This document shows, in pieces, positions 24,251 through 33,117 of a stretch of 36,232 bases of DNA. The stretch's first letter is position 1. Each line of letters opens with the position of its first letter. Made by a program: the position numbers and the translations under genes. This DNA comes from Thermoproteota archaeon (lineage in GTDB: Archaea; Thermoproteota; Thermoprotei_A; Sulfolobales; Ignisphaeraceae), in contig JAUQPB010000003.1 in assembly GCA_030550585.1 (NCBI GenBank), positions 1 through 36,232 of the forward strand, given 5' to 3'. Below the pieces are notes generated by a model. The model was not told where the DNA came from and ran no database searches. It saw nothing but the letters and a program-made list of their open reading frames with translations.

Positions 24251-26803
24251 ATGAGTAAAACTCTTTCCCTCATCCTCTTATCCGTAGTGCTAATAGCGGC
24301 TGTCAATGGCCTTGCCATTGGAATTGCTAAAGCAGGTTCGCTAAGCAATGCAAGCGAATATATAATATACTTCAAAGACAGGTCTGAACTATCGCAGATA
24401 TCCTTGCAGTGTATGGTCGAAAGCATTTTCTGGAATATTGGTGCTGCCCTAGCCCTCTGCAACCAGGGCTCTGCCGAGGCTCTTCGAAACATGGGCTTTG
24501 CCGTCTACCCCAATTCGAATGTGTCTATACACTCAACACTCTCGAGCTTGAGGATCGTTGGTGATGTAAAAAGGGTTTACCAGGAGCAGACAGGCTTTGG
24601 AAACATATCCTCTGCGTGGTCGTGGGCTATATCGAGAGTGGGGGCAGACATTGCATGGAGGTTCTTCAATGCTTTGGGATACAATGTCACAATAGCTATT
24701 CTGGACACAGGTATAGACCCCACACACCCGCTGATAGCCGGTAAACTCGTTGGTTGGATAGAGTTTGACAGAAAGGGTAAACCCGTTTGCTCGGATCCCC
24801 ACGACACATATGGTCATGGGACATGGGTTGCCAGCATAGCTGCTGGTGGGGATGGAGAGAGATACGTTTTTGGGGTGGCACCAGAGGCTAGGATAATATC
24901 GGCTCTCGTTCTGCCAGCTGGGAGTGGGACAGACGCACAGGTTTTGGCAGGGCTCGACTGGGTTCTCAAGCCATATGACTGTATGGGGAGGCCACTAGAT
25001 GTTGGCAGGGTGAATGTTGTTTCGATGAGTTTTGGAGCCCCAGGAAACTACTCAAATGTGTTTCTACCAGCTATAGAGAAACTGATTGAGAATGGTATTG
25101 TGGCTGTAGCTGCTATAGGGAACGAGGGGCCGTACACCTCCTCTAACCCTGGAAACATATGGGGGGTTATAGGCGTTGGCGCAACAGACTTCAACGACGA
25201 AACAACATGGTTTAGCAGCTATGAATATGTTGAGTGGCCAGATCCCCCGGCTACATGGCCATTTGAAGGAGAATATCCTAAAACCTATGAGAAACCCGAT
25301 GTTGTTGCGCCCGGCACAGATGTTCCAGGGGCTTTCCCAGGGGGGCTGATAGCTATAGGCAGTGGAACAAGTGCATCAACACCTATAGTAGCTGGGATAG
25401 CAGGTATTGTGAGTAGCATTCTCTACTCCAAGGGGCTTAGAGGCCCCCAGCTCGTGATGCAGGTATACAACATACTGACCTCGTCTACAGATCCTGTGAG
25501 CTCTCCCGGTGCTGGAAAGGGGCTTGTAAACATGTTTAAAGCAGTTGCAAAAGCTCTTGAATACCAGATCTACAGCCTAAAAATTGGTGTATACCCATAT
25601 GAGACACCAATATCACCACTATCAAGGGTCGCGGCCAGGATCTCTGGACTCTATGAAGAAACCCAGCTATCTATCTATGTGGCTGGCGCAGAGGTCTACA
25701 GAGGTGTTTACACACCGGGGAGTATAATAGAGTTTGTTGTTCCGCCAACACATGTTGAAGGAAATGAGGTTATTGTTGCTGGCATTGAGGAAAGCCATGT
25801 CTACTATGGCAAAACACTTATCTATATAAACCCAGCTATCTACCTACCAATCAAGAACGCTAGTAGAATAGCAAACATTTCTAGCGGAGCTGTTCTAGAC
25901 ATTGGCGTTGGTGGTGTTGGTATAGGGGATCTGATAGCAATATACATAGGAGATAGCATAGCTGGTTTAGACACAGCTGGTCTGAGAGGCTGGATGCATG
26001 CAAATCTGATTGTACCCTATGTTGAGAGAGGCGATTGGTACAACATCACAGTATACGACTACTCAAACCCGAGTATAGTCCTCAGTCACCCACTATACAT
26101 ATCAAAACCTGTTATGGCTAAAGAGGTAGAGGTTATAAATAGGACATACATAGTCAACAACACCATCGTCAATGAACATAGACTATACACCCTTCTACCC
26201 CTTCTAGTCAACACAAAAAGCTATTACGTTGCTGGGGAGGAGGGCTACATAGAGATATCATCACCGATTAACATATCTGTAGATAGAGTAGAGATTGTGG
26301 CAAAGCCGAGCAATGCAATAGATGTGAGAATACTCAACATTTCAAAACCTTACGCCAATGTATATAGGGTGTGGATAGAGCCAATACCAAAGACTGCATT
26401 CACCTCTGCAGAAGCAATTGCAACAATATATATTAGAGTAAACGGTACAGAGGTGCGGTATATAACAACACTTTCTATATTGTCGCAAAAACCAGAAGAG
26501 GAGATGGCAAAAATGGTTGGTAGTATGGTTGATGCTGTGACCAGGAACATGACAATCATTGAAACAAGCTTAGAGAATAGGCTGAATAGCATAGCGGCAG
26601 AGATAGAGAGTATAAGAGGTGTGGAAAGCAAGGTAGAAGGGGCTATAAACAATATAAGTGCATTGAATCAAACAATACACAGCTACTACAAAGACATGAG
26701 CGGTAAGGTAGACACAATATCAAAAGGGCTAATGGCAAGTATAGCACTAGCGGTAACAGCTATTGCGCTAGCTGTAATAGCGATCGTAAGAAGGGGTAGG
26801 TAG
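24251..26803 (+). CDS. Membrane-anchored subtilisin-like serine protease (S8)
   Basis: An extracellular protease of 850 residues. Residues 1-28 form the signal peptide, about 33-115 an inhibitor-like propeptide, and about 125-440 the catalytic domain. The triad is D152 (AILDTGID), H189 (YGHGTWVAS) and S374 (GTSASTP); the oxyanion Asn is N291 (AIGNEGP). About 450-760 are beta-rich domains with many Asn-X-Ser/Thr sites. About 765-825 is a coiled coil (ETSLENRLNSIAAEIESI), followed by a membrane helix and an RRGR end. This architecture recalls proteases attached to the S-layer through a coiled-coil stalk. GGTGA lies 5 nt before ATG 24251. Nothing in the triad is missing, so it should be active. 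Confidence 0.95.
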   Translation: MSKTLSLILLSVVLIAAVNGLAIGIAKAGSLSNASEYIIYFKDRSELSQISLQCMVESIFWNIGAALALCNQGSAEALRNMGFAVYPNSNVSIHSTLSSLRIVGDVKRVYQEQTGFGNISSAWSWAISRVGADIAWRFFNALGYNVTIAILDTGIDPTHPLIAGKLVGWIEFDRKGKPVCSDPHDTYGHGTWVASIAAGGDGERYVFGVAPEARIISALVLPAGSGTDAQVLAGLDWVLKPYDCMGRPLDVGRVNVVSMSFGAPGNYSNVFLPAIEKLIENGIVAVAAIGNEGPYTSSNPGNIWGVIGVGATDFNDETTWFSSYEYVEWPDPPATWPFEGEYPKTYEKPDVVAPGTDVPGAFPGGLIAIGSGTSASTPIVAGIAGIVSSILYSKGLRGPQLVMQVYNILTSSTDPVSSPGAGKGLVNMFKAVAKALEYQIYSLKIGVYPYETPISPLSRVAARISGLYEETQLSIYVAGAEVYRGVYTPGSIIEFVVPPTHVEGNEVIVAGIEESHVYYGKTLIYINPAIYLPIKNASRIANISSGAVLDIGVGGVGIGDLIAIYIGDSIAGLDTAGLRGWMHANLIVPYVERGDWYNITVYDYSNPSIVLSHPLYISKPVMAKEVEVINRTYIVNNTIVNEHRLYTLLPLLVNTKSYYVAGEEGYIEISSPINISVDRVEIVAKPSNAIDVRILNISKPYANVYRVWIEPIPKTAFTSAEAIATIYIRVNGTEVRYITTLSILSQKPEEEMAKMVGSMVDAVTRNMTIIETSLENRLNSIAAEIESIRGVESKVEGAINNISALNQTIHSYYKDMSGKVDTISKGLMASIALAVTAIALAVIAIVRRGR

Positions 26804-26841
26804 AGGAGGATATAATTCAGCGAATTTCATGAAAACCACAA

Positions 26842-26879
26842 GTTGTTGTTGACCCGTGTTGACACGGTTTGAAAACAAC
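26842..26879. terminator. Nested hairpin between convergent genes
   Basis: The inner stem is CCGTG (26854-26858) / CACGG (26863-26867) with loop TTGA. An outer pairing is GTTGTT (26842-26847) / AACAAC (26874-26879). CTGTTTTTATG follows on the plus strand, after the protease gene. It could terminate that transcript or both convergent genes. Confidence 0.5.
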
Positions 26880-26885
26880 CTGTTT

Positions 26886-27419
26886 TTATGTATAAACATC
26901 TCTGTTTATGAATGGTATTAGTGCTGTTATGACTGAGTAGTAGACCAGATCCTCTCTAAGGACAACACCTCTTGTCAACAGCTTTATGAAACCCCCCTTC
27001 TCCCCTATATCCCTAGTTCCATAGTGGTGATCGACAACCTCTTCAAGCTCTCTGAAAACGCCTTTCAATATCAATTCAACGAATTTCCTTGGTATTGGAA
27101 AAGCAGGGGACAGTCCATATGAGCTGCGACCCTCTCTATCGACTACATACGCTATTTGCACATCGTAAAAGTCTTCACCAAGCCTTATAAAGCCTGCTTC
27201 AACACCAACACCATAATCGCAACTGCTATGACACTTCAACGCCTTTTCACCCCTTATCCTAGCACCCTCCATAATAACATCTATCCCTATAGGCTGTGGC
27301 GGAAGACCTGTTTCAACAGCACAGCCCATAACATCAACCTCTTTAAAGAAGGCTTGAAAGGCTCTTTTAACGCCCTCAACCTTCGACGGGTTTTTACTAC
27401 CGATGCACACAAAAACCAT
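26886..27419 (-). CDS. Inosine/xanthosine triphosphatase (YjjX/NTPase_I-T family)
   Basis: A house-cleaning enzyme that hydrolyses non-canonical purine nucleoside triphosphates (ITP, XTP), protecting nucleic acids. The 177-residue length fits the family. Diagnostic blocks are CIGSKNPSKVEGVKRAF at the N-terminus, VGVEAGFIRLGEDFYDVQIAYVVDREG, and YGLSPAFPIPRKFVE. The usual glycine-rich VGIEGG is VGVEAG here. ATG 27419 has no strong ribosome site. It is a single gene that converges with the protease gene. Confidence 0.9.
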   Translation of the reverse strand: MVFVCIGSKNPSKVEGVKRAFQAFFKEVDVMGCAVETGLPPQPIGIDVIMEGARIRGEKALKCHSSCDYGVGVEAGFIRLGEDFYDVQIAYVVDREGRSSYGLSPAFPIPRKFVELILKGVFRELEEVVDHHYGTRDIGEKGGFIKLLTRGVVLREDLVYYSVITALIPFINRDVYT

Positions 27420-27523
27420 CTAGACCACCCACAGATGCCTACATCAATAGCGTTACCATGGTTCAACACAATAAGTTTTTCTACAGCCATATCTAAGGCT
27501 GACCAAGGTCAGATAATGTTAGA

Positions 27524-28396
27524 CTACTGTTTTTCATATACTCTCCCAGTCATTATAACAATTGCTGTCCCAGCTGTGGCAAGGGCTAGGGACACGATGT
27601 ATATGGGCTCTAAAGACTCTTTTAAGATGATTGTTGCTAGCGTTGTTGCTATTGCTGGCTCTGCTAAGGCTATTGATGTTACTGTCGAGCTTTTGTAGAA
27701 TTTTAGAAGGTGGTTCATTGTTGTGTGCCCACCTATCATGGGAACTACGGCTAGGGCTAATAGCCATGCCCAAGATTTCTGCAGATAAGCTAAAACATTG
27801 TCCTTGGCTATGAAGCTGTATACAAGTGTTGCTATGGATGCTGAAGCATATGTTGCTACAGAATATTCTTTTATCCCCATATATCTTCTTGAGGCCCTCC
27901 CCATGTAGAAGTATATGGCGGCAACTATAGATGCTGCAAAAGACTCTGCTACCCCTATGAAGCTATCTTTTACCGGGCTGTGCTGTGCATATGCAGCGAG
28001 TAGAACAACGCTCAAAAAGCTTGTTGCTATGCCCATAACCTCTAGATGAGTTGGCTTCTCACCTTTTGCAAACTCTATAATCGCTAGATGCACTGGATAT
28101 AGAACAACAATTGTTGTACTAACCGCCACAGAAACTCTAAATAGAGAGTCCATCCAGAGCACAAAATGTGCTGCAAGGGCAAAGCCAGCTATTAACGTGT
28201 TGATAAAATGCTTTCGCGGCATAGACCAAAGCACCTTTTCGCCTGTTGGCACAAGGGCGAGTATTGTAGCGGCTATTGCAAGTCTCCAAAAGGCACAGGC
28301 AATTGGCGATGCATTTGAGAGCCTGACAAGTATTGATGCAGAGCCTATGCTGGTCGCTGCAACTACAAAGAGTATGGCATGGACTGCTCTACCCAC
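27524..28396 (-). CDS. DMT-superfamily (EamA) membrane transporter
   Basis: A 290-residue protein with ten hydrophobic segments in two EamA halves. The first half has SIGSASILVRLSNASPIACAFWRLAIAA cut into helices 1-2; the second begins VAESFAASIVAAIYFYMGRASR and ends LAEPAIATTLATIILKES. Substrate unknown; it is not closely similar in sequence to the other EamA gene at 12449-13333. GTG 28396 is the start, with GGTG 8 nt upstream. It diverges from the MarC-family gene; CCTAAAAATG near 28414-28423 is the likely TATA element. Confidence 0.88.
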   Translation of the reverse strand: MGRAVHAILFVVAATSIGSASILVRLSNASPIACAFWRLAIAATILALVPTGEKVLWSMPRKHFINTLIAGFALAAHFVLWMDSLFRVSVAVSTTIVVLYPVHLAIIEFAKGEKPTHLEVMGIATSFLSVVLLAAYAQHSPVKDSFIGVAESFAASIVAAIYFYMGRASRRYMGIKEYSVATYASASIATLVYSFIAKDNVLAYLQKSWAWLLALAVVPMIGGHTTMNHLLKFYKSSTVTSIALAEPAIATTLATIILKESLEPIYIVSLALATAGTAIVIMTGRVYEKQ

Positions 28397-28460
28397 TTAT
28401 GAAACACCAAAACATTTTTAGGTTTGCCACCCCAAGCTCTCAATATAAAGGCTTTTAGCC

Positions 28461-29060
28461 ATGGCGACGCTAGAGCCGTCGACAATAGCTTTGCTATCTA
28501 TCCAGCTATTCGCTATAATGGATCCCCTAGCAGCTATACCAACACTTCTAGACGTTATATCTACAGTGCCTCAAGAGGAGAGCAAGAGGCTTATTGACAA
28601 GGCTGCTCTAGCGATATTCATTCTGCTAAACATATTTGCAGTTGTTGGAGGATACATACTATCGCTATTCGGTATAAGCATACCAGCATTCAAAACAGCT
28701 GCAGGTGTAATACTAATGGCAACAGCTATAGACACTCTACTAACTGGACACAAACCTGAGAAGATAGATGTTGGAACATATATTATAGTGCCAATAGCAA
28801 CACCGCTCATAGTCGGGCCAGGGACTATGACACTTCTAATAACATCTGCAAGACTCTACGGAATCCCCAACACTTTGATAGCCTCGTACATAGCATTTGT
28901 AGCAACATATATAGTGCTCAGAGTCTCAAAAGAGATTGCTAGGCTTGTTGGAACAACTTTTATACATGGACTTGGAAGGTTCATGTCCATAATTATAGCC
29001 TCGTTTGCTGTTGAAATGGTTATGTCGGGAATCAATGAATACATAAAGTCGTTGGGATAA
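28461..29060 (+). CDS. MarC-family integral membrane protein
   Basis: A 199-residue membrane protein with six predicted helices in two related halves. It shows typical MarC features: FAIMDPLAAIPTLLDV near the N-terminus, FGISIPAFKTAAGVILM, and PIATPLIVGPGTMTLLI in the middle. The family is widespread, and its link to antibiotic resistance has not held up; the true role is unknown. A TATA-like element is near 28414-28422 and a second (AATATAAAG) at 28440-28448. It converges with the ABC exporter operon end. Confidence 0.9.
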   Translation: MATLEPSTIALLSIQLFAIMDPLAAIPTLLDVISTVPQEESKRLIDKAALAIFILLNIFAVVGGYILSLFGISIPAFKTAAGVILMATAIDTLLTGHKPEKIDVGTYIIVPIATPLIVGPGTMTLLITSARLYGIPNTLIASYIAFVATYIVLRVSKEIARLVGTTFIHGLGRFMSIIIASFAVEMVMSGINEYIKSLG

Positions 29061-29083
29061 AGGTGATAGAAGCTCTATGGCGC

Positions 29084-29872
29084 TTACTCTATCGTAGTCT
29101 TCTCAAACATTCTCATAGCTATGACCATCAATGCTAGAGATGTTACCACAAGCAACAACGCTTCGACTTCTTGGGTTAGCCAAGGATACACCATATTCAG
29201 GAATGACACGCCAGTCAAGAAGTATCTGCATAGATCGACAGCGTATGTCAGTGGAGATACTAGTGCCAGTATCTGCATCCACTCTGGAGTCATGTTCAGT
29301 GGGAACATGGCTCCGCTTAGCAGGGTCATTGGCATTGTAATTGTTCCCACAATGAGCTGGAACCCCTCGGGGCTTCTCATCGTAGATGCTATCGCTATCC
29401 CCATTGACGTGAATCCAACTGCCATTACAAACCCTATTGCAAGAGCCATTGGAAGCCCAGCTGGGTTCAGCTTGGATGTTAGTGCAAAGCCAAATGCAAG
29501 CATTATCAAACCGTTCAGTAGAGAGACTATGGAGTCTCCTAATGCCCTTCCAAGAATTGTTAGAGATCTTGGTGCTGGGGCAACAAGAACCTCTTTCAGG
29601 AAGCCAAACTGCTTATCCCAAATAACTGAGATCCCGCCCATGAAACTTGCTTGGAATATTGACGTTGCGAAAGTTGCTGGCAGTAGAAATGCTAGATAGT
29701 CAAGCCCCTTGAAAAGCACTTGGAATTGCTGCCCTCTTAGAGTGTATGCCCAGCCAAGCCCGAAGAAGAGTAGCCAGAGAATATTGTTTATTATTACACC
29801 AGCTACTCTAGACTTTGCTCTAACAAACCTCTTTATCTGTCTGTAGGCCATTATGTATATAGACTCCAACAT
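29084..29872 (-). CDS. ABC-2 type exporter permease (DrrB-like)
   Basis: A protein of about 262 residues with six membrane helices, forming the channel of a drug- or lipid-type exporter with the ATPase encoded just upstream. It has the family's N-terminal amphipathic region (YIMAYRQIKRFVRAKSRV) and the conserved MLLSGAMFPLNMTPEWMQ-like motif before the last helices (PMTLLSGAMFPLN). GAGGTGAT spans the ATPase stop and sets ATG 29872 at normal spacing; ATG 29878 and GTG 29881 overlap the stop. Last gene of the PadR operon. Confidence 0.9.
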   Translation of the reverse strand: MLESIYIMAYRQIKRFVRAKSRVAGVIINNILWLLFFGLGWAYTLRGQQFQVLFKGLDYLAFLLPATFATSIFQASFMGGISVIWDKQFGFLKEVLVAPAPRSLTILGRALGDSIVSLLNGLIMLAFGFALTSKLNPAGLPMALAIGFVMAVGFTSMGIAIASTMRSPEGFQLIVGTITMPMTLLSGAMFPLNMTPEWMQILALVSPLTYAVDLCRYFLTGVSFLNMVYPWLTQEVEALLLVVTSLALMVIAMRMFEKTTIE

Positions 29873-29877
29873 TTTCA

Positions 29878-30870
29878 TCACCTCATCCTCGCCCTATGCC
29901 TCATTCTAGCAACTTCAATAAAACTGCCCTCACTATCTCTTATCTCCCTGCCGGTCAAGTGTATAAATACGTCGTTTAGAGATGGTCTTCTATAGCTGAC
30001 TTCTGTAACCCTGATCTCGAGTCTGTCTAGATGTAGCAGAATTGCTGGTATGGCCTCAGATGCCTTCTTAACCTGTAGAGCTACTGTGCCACCCTCAACA
30101 ACTTTGCAACTATCTACACCTGCTATCGATAGCTTTGAGCATATATCTGGATCTGGCTTGGCAAGCTTTACATAGACAATATCCGAGCCAACCATCGATT
30201 TAAGCTCTTCTGCTGTTCCCAAGGCAATTATCTTTCCATGGTCTATAATAGCTATTCTATTGCAAAGCATCTCAGCCTCATCCATATAGTGTGTTGTTAG
30301 GAAAACTGTTGTCCCATACTCTCTGTTAAGCTTCCTTATGTAGTCCCATATGTGAACCCTTGTCTGCGGATCGAGACCTATTGTTGGCTCGTCTAGGAAT
30401 AGTATCCTAGGTGTGTGTAGCATTGCCCTAGCTATCTCCAGCCTCCTCCTCATACCACCAGAGTAGTTTCTCACAAGCCTGTCTCTGAAATCCCATAGCT
30501 CAACAAACTTCAGCGCCTCTTCAATCCTCTCTCTCAGACCCTGTCCATTCAGTCCATAGAGCCTCCCATGTATATATAGATTCTCATAGCCAGTAAGATT
30601 ATCGTCTAGAGATGGATCCTGGAAAACAATACCAATATTTCTTCTAACCATGTTAGGCTCTGAAACAACATCATAGCCAGCTACAAGAGCTTTTCCAGAT
30701 GTTGGTTTGAGTAGAGTTGATAGAATATGTATCGTTGTTGTCTTCCCAGCCCCATTCGGCCCTAGAAACCCAAATATCTCACCCTTTCTAACCTGGAAGC
30801 TTATCCCCCTAACTGCCTCAACAGATCCATACCTCTTAACAAGGTTTTCAACAACTATGTCAAACTCCAT
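29878..30870 (-). CDS. ABC exporter ATPase (DrrA/CcmA-like)
   Basis: A 330-residue ATPase for the adjacent ABC-2 permease. Walker A GPNGAGKT lies at residues 37-44, the Q-loop in GIVFQDPSLDDNLTG, the signature YSGGMRRRLEIARAM, Walker B ILFLDEPTIGLD and the switch His in FLTTHYMDEAE. The C-terminal extension of about 90 residues is the type common in DrrA proteins and ends with RRPSLNDVFIHLTGREI. It starts 2 nt after the regulator's stop codon and overlaps the permease start region, so the three genes form one transcript. Confidence 0.94.
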   Translation of the reverse strand: MEFDIVVENLVKRYGSVEAVRGISFQVRKGEIFGFLGPNGAGKTTTIHILSTLLKPTSGKALVAGYDVVSEPNMVRRNIGIVFQDPSLDDNLTGYENLYIHGRLYGLNGQGLRERIEEALKFVELWDFRDRLVRNYSGGMRRRLEIARAMLHTPRILFLDEPTIGLDPQTRVHIWDYIRKLNREYGTTVFLTTHYMDEAEMLCNRIAIIDHGKIIALGTAEELKSMVGSDIVYVKLAKPDPDICSKLSIAGVDSCKVVEGGTVALQVKKASEAIPAILLHLDRLEIRVTEVSYRRPSLNDVFIHLTGREIRDSEGSFIEVARMRHRARMR

Positions 30871-30872
30871 GC

Positions 30873-31355
30873 CTATCCACCCCTAGACACTATCCTGTTT
30901 CTCAATTCGTCCAATTCCCTCACAAAACCCCTTACAATAATGCTTAGCTGCTCCAAATCATCTCTATTTGCATTTGGAAGAACCTCTACAAGCCTGAAGA
31001 TAGACTCTCGAAGCATGTGTCCACAGCAATCCTCGAAAATCTTTATCCCCCTAGAAAACCTCTTTATATACTCGACCCTACTCATATTGCTAGAGAGGAA
31101 TTTGGCACCCTCATCAGTAATTCTATATACCCTCAAAAGCTTCCTACCCCTCGCACCCTGTTCGGCGACCTCTATATAGCCCATGGAAACAAGCTTTCTT
31201 AGAGACGGGTATAGAATACCCGGGCTTTTGTGCATGTAGAACTCCTCTTTAATTCTCCTCATAATCTCATACCCATGAGCAGGCCCCTTGGAGAGAACAT
31301 AAAGTATTATGAGAGCTGTATTGAATTCGAATTCCTTTTGCGATGGTCTGAACAT
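30873..31355 (-). CDS. PadR-family transcriptional regulator
   Basis: A protein of about 160 residues. The N-terminal winged helix (about 10-95) has the PadR hallmark LSKGPAHGYEIMRRIKEEF followed by SPGILYPSLRKLVSMGYIE. The C-terminal helices (about 100-160) form a dimer arm and carry CC in FEDCCGHML. PadR regulators usually repress neighbouring efflux genes and release DNA when the exported compound binds. ATG 31355 is chosen over the longer frame to 31460 because AGTGAT sits 4 nt upstream and the promoter (31395-31406) lies inside the longer frame. First gene of the exporter operon. Confidence 0.9.
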   Translation of the reverse strand: MFRPSQKEFEFNTALIILYVLSKGPAHGYEIMRRIKEEFYMHKSPGILYPSLRKLVSMGYIEVAEQGARGRKLLRVYRITDEGAKFLSSNMSRVEYIKRFSRGIKIFEDCCGHMLRESIFRLVEVLPNANRDDLEQLSIIVRGFVRELDELRNRIVSRGG

Positions 31356-31365
31356 CAATATCACT

Positions 31366-31387
31366 AGATGTATCTGCAGATATATCT
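31366..31387. promoter_or_regulatory. Candidate PadR operator (paired AGATNTATCT palindromes)
   Basis: Two 10-bp units, AGATGTATCT (31366-31375) and AGATATATCT (31378-31387), are separated by GC. The second is a perfect palindrome, and the junction TATCTGCAGATA is also a perfect palindrome. The site covers the predicted transcription start of the PadR operon, so binding would block transcription. That PadR is the binding protein is inference. Confidence 0.5.
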
Positions 31388-31394
31388 GGAGAAA

Positions 31395-31406
31395 GCTTAA
31401 AAACTT
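31395..31406 (-). promoter_or_regulatory. TATA element of the PadR/exporter operon
   Basis: On the minus strand AAGTTTTTAAGC; expected transcription start is near 31373, within the candidate operator and about 18 nt before ATG 31355. Confidence 0.6.
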
Positions 31407-31487
31407 TACCACTGAAAAAAGGATTGGATACTGAACTAAACATTTAAGGCACCTATACAAAGCAACCTATTCTGAAACATCTCAGCT

Positions 31488-32066
31488 GTGGCGATTGAAG
31501 TGGAGAGGTCTCTGATACTGGTGATGTCTGATAGCCACATTCATGAAAGGGCTGATTGGTTTCCGAATGAGTTTGTGGAGCTGTTTAAGAATAGAAGATA
31601 TGATGTTGTTATCCATGCTGGCGATGTTGTTGATCAGGATGTGCTAGACTATGTGAAGAGCTTGGGGAAGAGGGCATATGTTGTCCAGGGAAACATGGAT
31701 TATCTTGATCTTCCAGAAGAGGAGATATTAGATGTTTTTGGGGTAAAGATTGGTGTTGTTCATGGGGATCAGGTTAGGCCAAGGGGTAATATAAGCGCCT
31801 TGACCATGATTGCTAAGAGCATGGGTGTATCAATACTTGTTTCAGGCCATACACACTCGCCCTTTATAACAGTTGACTCTGGCATTCTGCATGTAAACCC
31901 TGGCTCCGTCACCGGTGTGTGGGGTGGTGGTGGAGGCTCTTTCAAACCATCGTTTATAGAGATAGAGCTTTATAGAAACTGGGTAGCGAGGATAGTTTTG
32001 TACGAGATAGAGAGGGGGAGGATTGCAACAAGGGAGGAGACAGTCACAATCTATCCAGCGCAATAG
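31488..32066 (+). CDS. YfcE/MJ0936-type metallophosphoesterase (VPS29-like)
   Basis: A 192-residue calcineurin-like phosphodiesterase. Metal ligands are in D15-S-H17, H43-A-G-D46, G-N69-MD, H92 (VVHGDQ) and G-H121-T-H123, followed by the family's HVNPGSVTG. This is the layout of archaeal MJ0936 and of eukaryotic VPS29; archaeal members hydrolyse model phosphodiesters, and the natural substrate is unknown. GTG 31488 is the start. It is divergent from the PadR operon; a TATA-like ACATTTAAGG is near 31439-31448. Confidence 0.9.
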   Translation: MAIEVERSLILVMSDSHIHERADWFPNEFVELFKNRRYDVVIHAGDVVDQDVLDYVKSLGKRAYVVQGNMDYLDLPEEEILDVFGVKIGVVHGDQVRPRGNISALTMIAKSMGVSILVSGHTHSPFITVDSGILHVNPGSVTGVWGGGGGSFKPSFIEIELYRNWVARIVLYEIERGRIATREETVTIYPAQ

Positions 32067-32130
32067 CGCTGAGCCAATGCTAGGTAACAAACTTTTATTC
32101 TGAGGCAAACCCACATTATAGCTGATTGCT

Positions 32131-33117
32131 ATGGAGTGGCCATACATACTAGCTGCAACAGCTCTGGTCACAGCACTGGCAACTGTTTTCTCCATATTTG
32201 CTGAGAAAAGGCTTGGAATTCTATGCACAGATGTCCACAAGGTTAGCAAGCCGAAGATACCTTGTATAGGTGGCTTCGGGGTTTTGGCTGGTCTTGTGAC
32301 AGGGTTTCTGCTTCTCTTCGCCAACGGCTATATAGATTCTGCCCAGCTAGAGACCCTTCTATCATCTGTTTTAATATCATTTGCAATTGGGTTGGCAGAT
32401 GATCTGCTAGACCTCAAATCAAGATGGAAAATAGTTCTAGGCCTTGCACCAGCCCTTCCAATACTGTTGCTACAAGCCTATTATCCAAGGCCTTGGATAC
32501 CCGTCGCAGGCTACATAAGGATATCGACTCTATACCCACTACTACTTCTAGCAGCATTCACAGTCTACCAGAATGGTGCAAACATGATAGATACCCACAA
32601 CGGCACACTACCAATATTCGTTCTATCAACACACATATTCGCACTAGCAACAAAGCTGCTGACAGGCTCAGATACAGAGTCTTGCCTCCCCCTACTAACA
32701 GTCATAGCAACAATACTAGCATATGCCATATTCAATGTGTACCCAGCCAAAATATTCAATGGAAATACAGGTGCATTCCTACTAGGCGTAACAATACCCC
32801 TAATGCTAGCCATGTACAGACTAGAGCTATATTATATAATGGCGTCTACCCCCATGTTCATAAACGGATTCTACTACATAGTATCAGTCAAAGGCTTCTT
32901 ACAAAAAGAAAGCGTGAAAAGACCAACACAACTAGACGAAAAAGGCTGCATACACGCATCAAAAGACCCATCAGCACCAATAACACTAGTAAGACTAGTA
33001 ACAGGCTTTGCCAAAAACGGACTAAACGAAAAAGAGCTTGTCACAGCACTATATACAATATTCATACTATCGTCACTAATATCAGCAACACTAACCATAG
33101 TCCTCGGCTACAGATAG
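32131..33117 (+). CDS. Glycosyltransferase family 4 / polyprenyl-phosphate sugar-1-phosphate transferase
   Basis: A 328-residue protein with about ten membrane helices, related to WecA, MraY and eukaryotic ALG7, which put GlcNAc-1-P on a polyprenyl (dolichyl) phosphate carrier to begin N-glycan or wall precursor assembly. Motifs in order: DVHKVSKPKIPCIGG (34-48), GLADDLLDL (87-95, the Asp-Asp pair), NGANMIDTHNG (148-158) and PAKIFNGNTGAFLLG (205-219). In most homologues the last motif has Asp where N212 stands (GDTG). TATA-like ACTTTTATT lies upstream near 32090. In this neighbourhood, rich in glycosylation-site-bearing surface proteins, a role in N-glycosylation is likely. Confidence 0.88.
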   Translation: MEWPYILAATALVTALATVFSIFAEKRLGILCTDVHKVSKPKIPCIGGFGVLAGLVTGFLLLFANGYIDSAQLETLLSSVLISFAIGLADDLLDLKSRWKIVLGLAPALPILLLQAYYPRPWIPVAGYIRISTLYPLLLLAAFTVYQNGANMIDTHNGTLPIFVLSTHIFALATKLLTGSDTESCLPLLTVIATILAYAIFNVYPAKIFNGNTGAFLLGVTIPLMLAMYRLELYYIMASTPMFINGFYYIVSVKGFLQKESVKRPTQLDEKGCIHASKDPSAPITLVRLVTGFAKNGLNEKELVTALYTIFILSSLISATLTIVLGYR

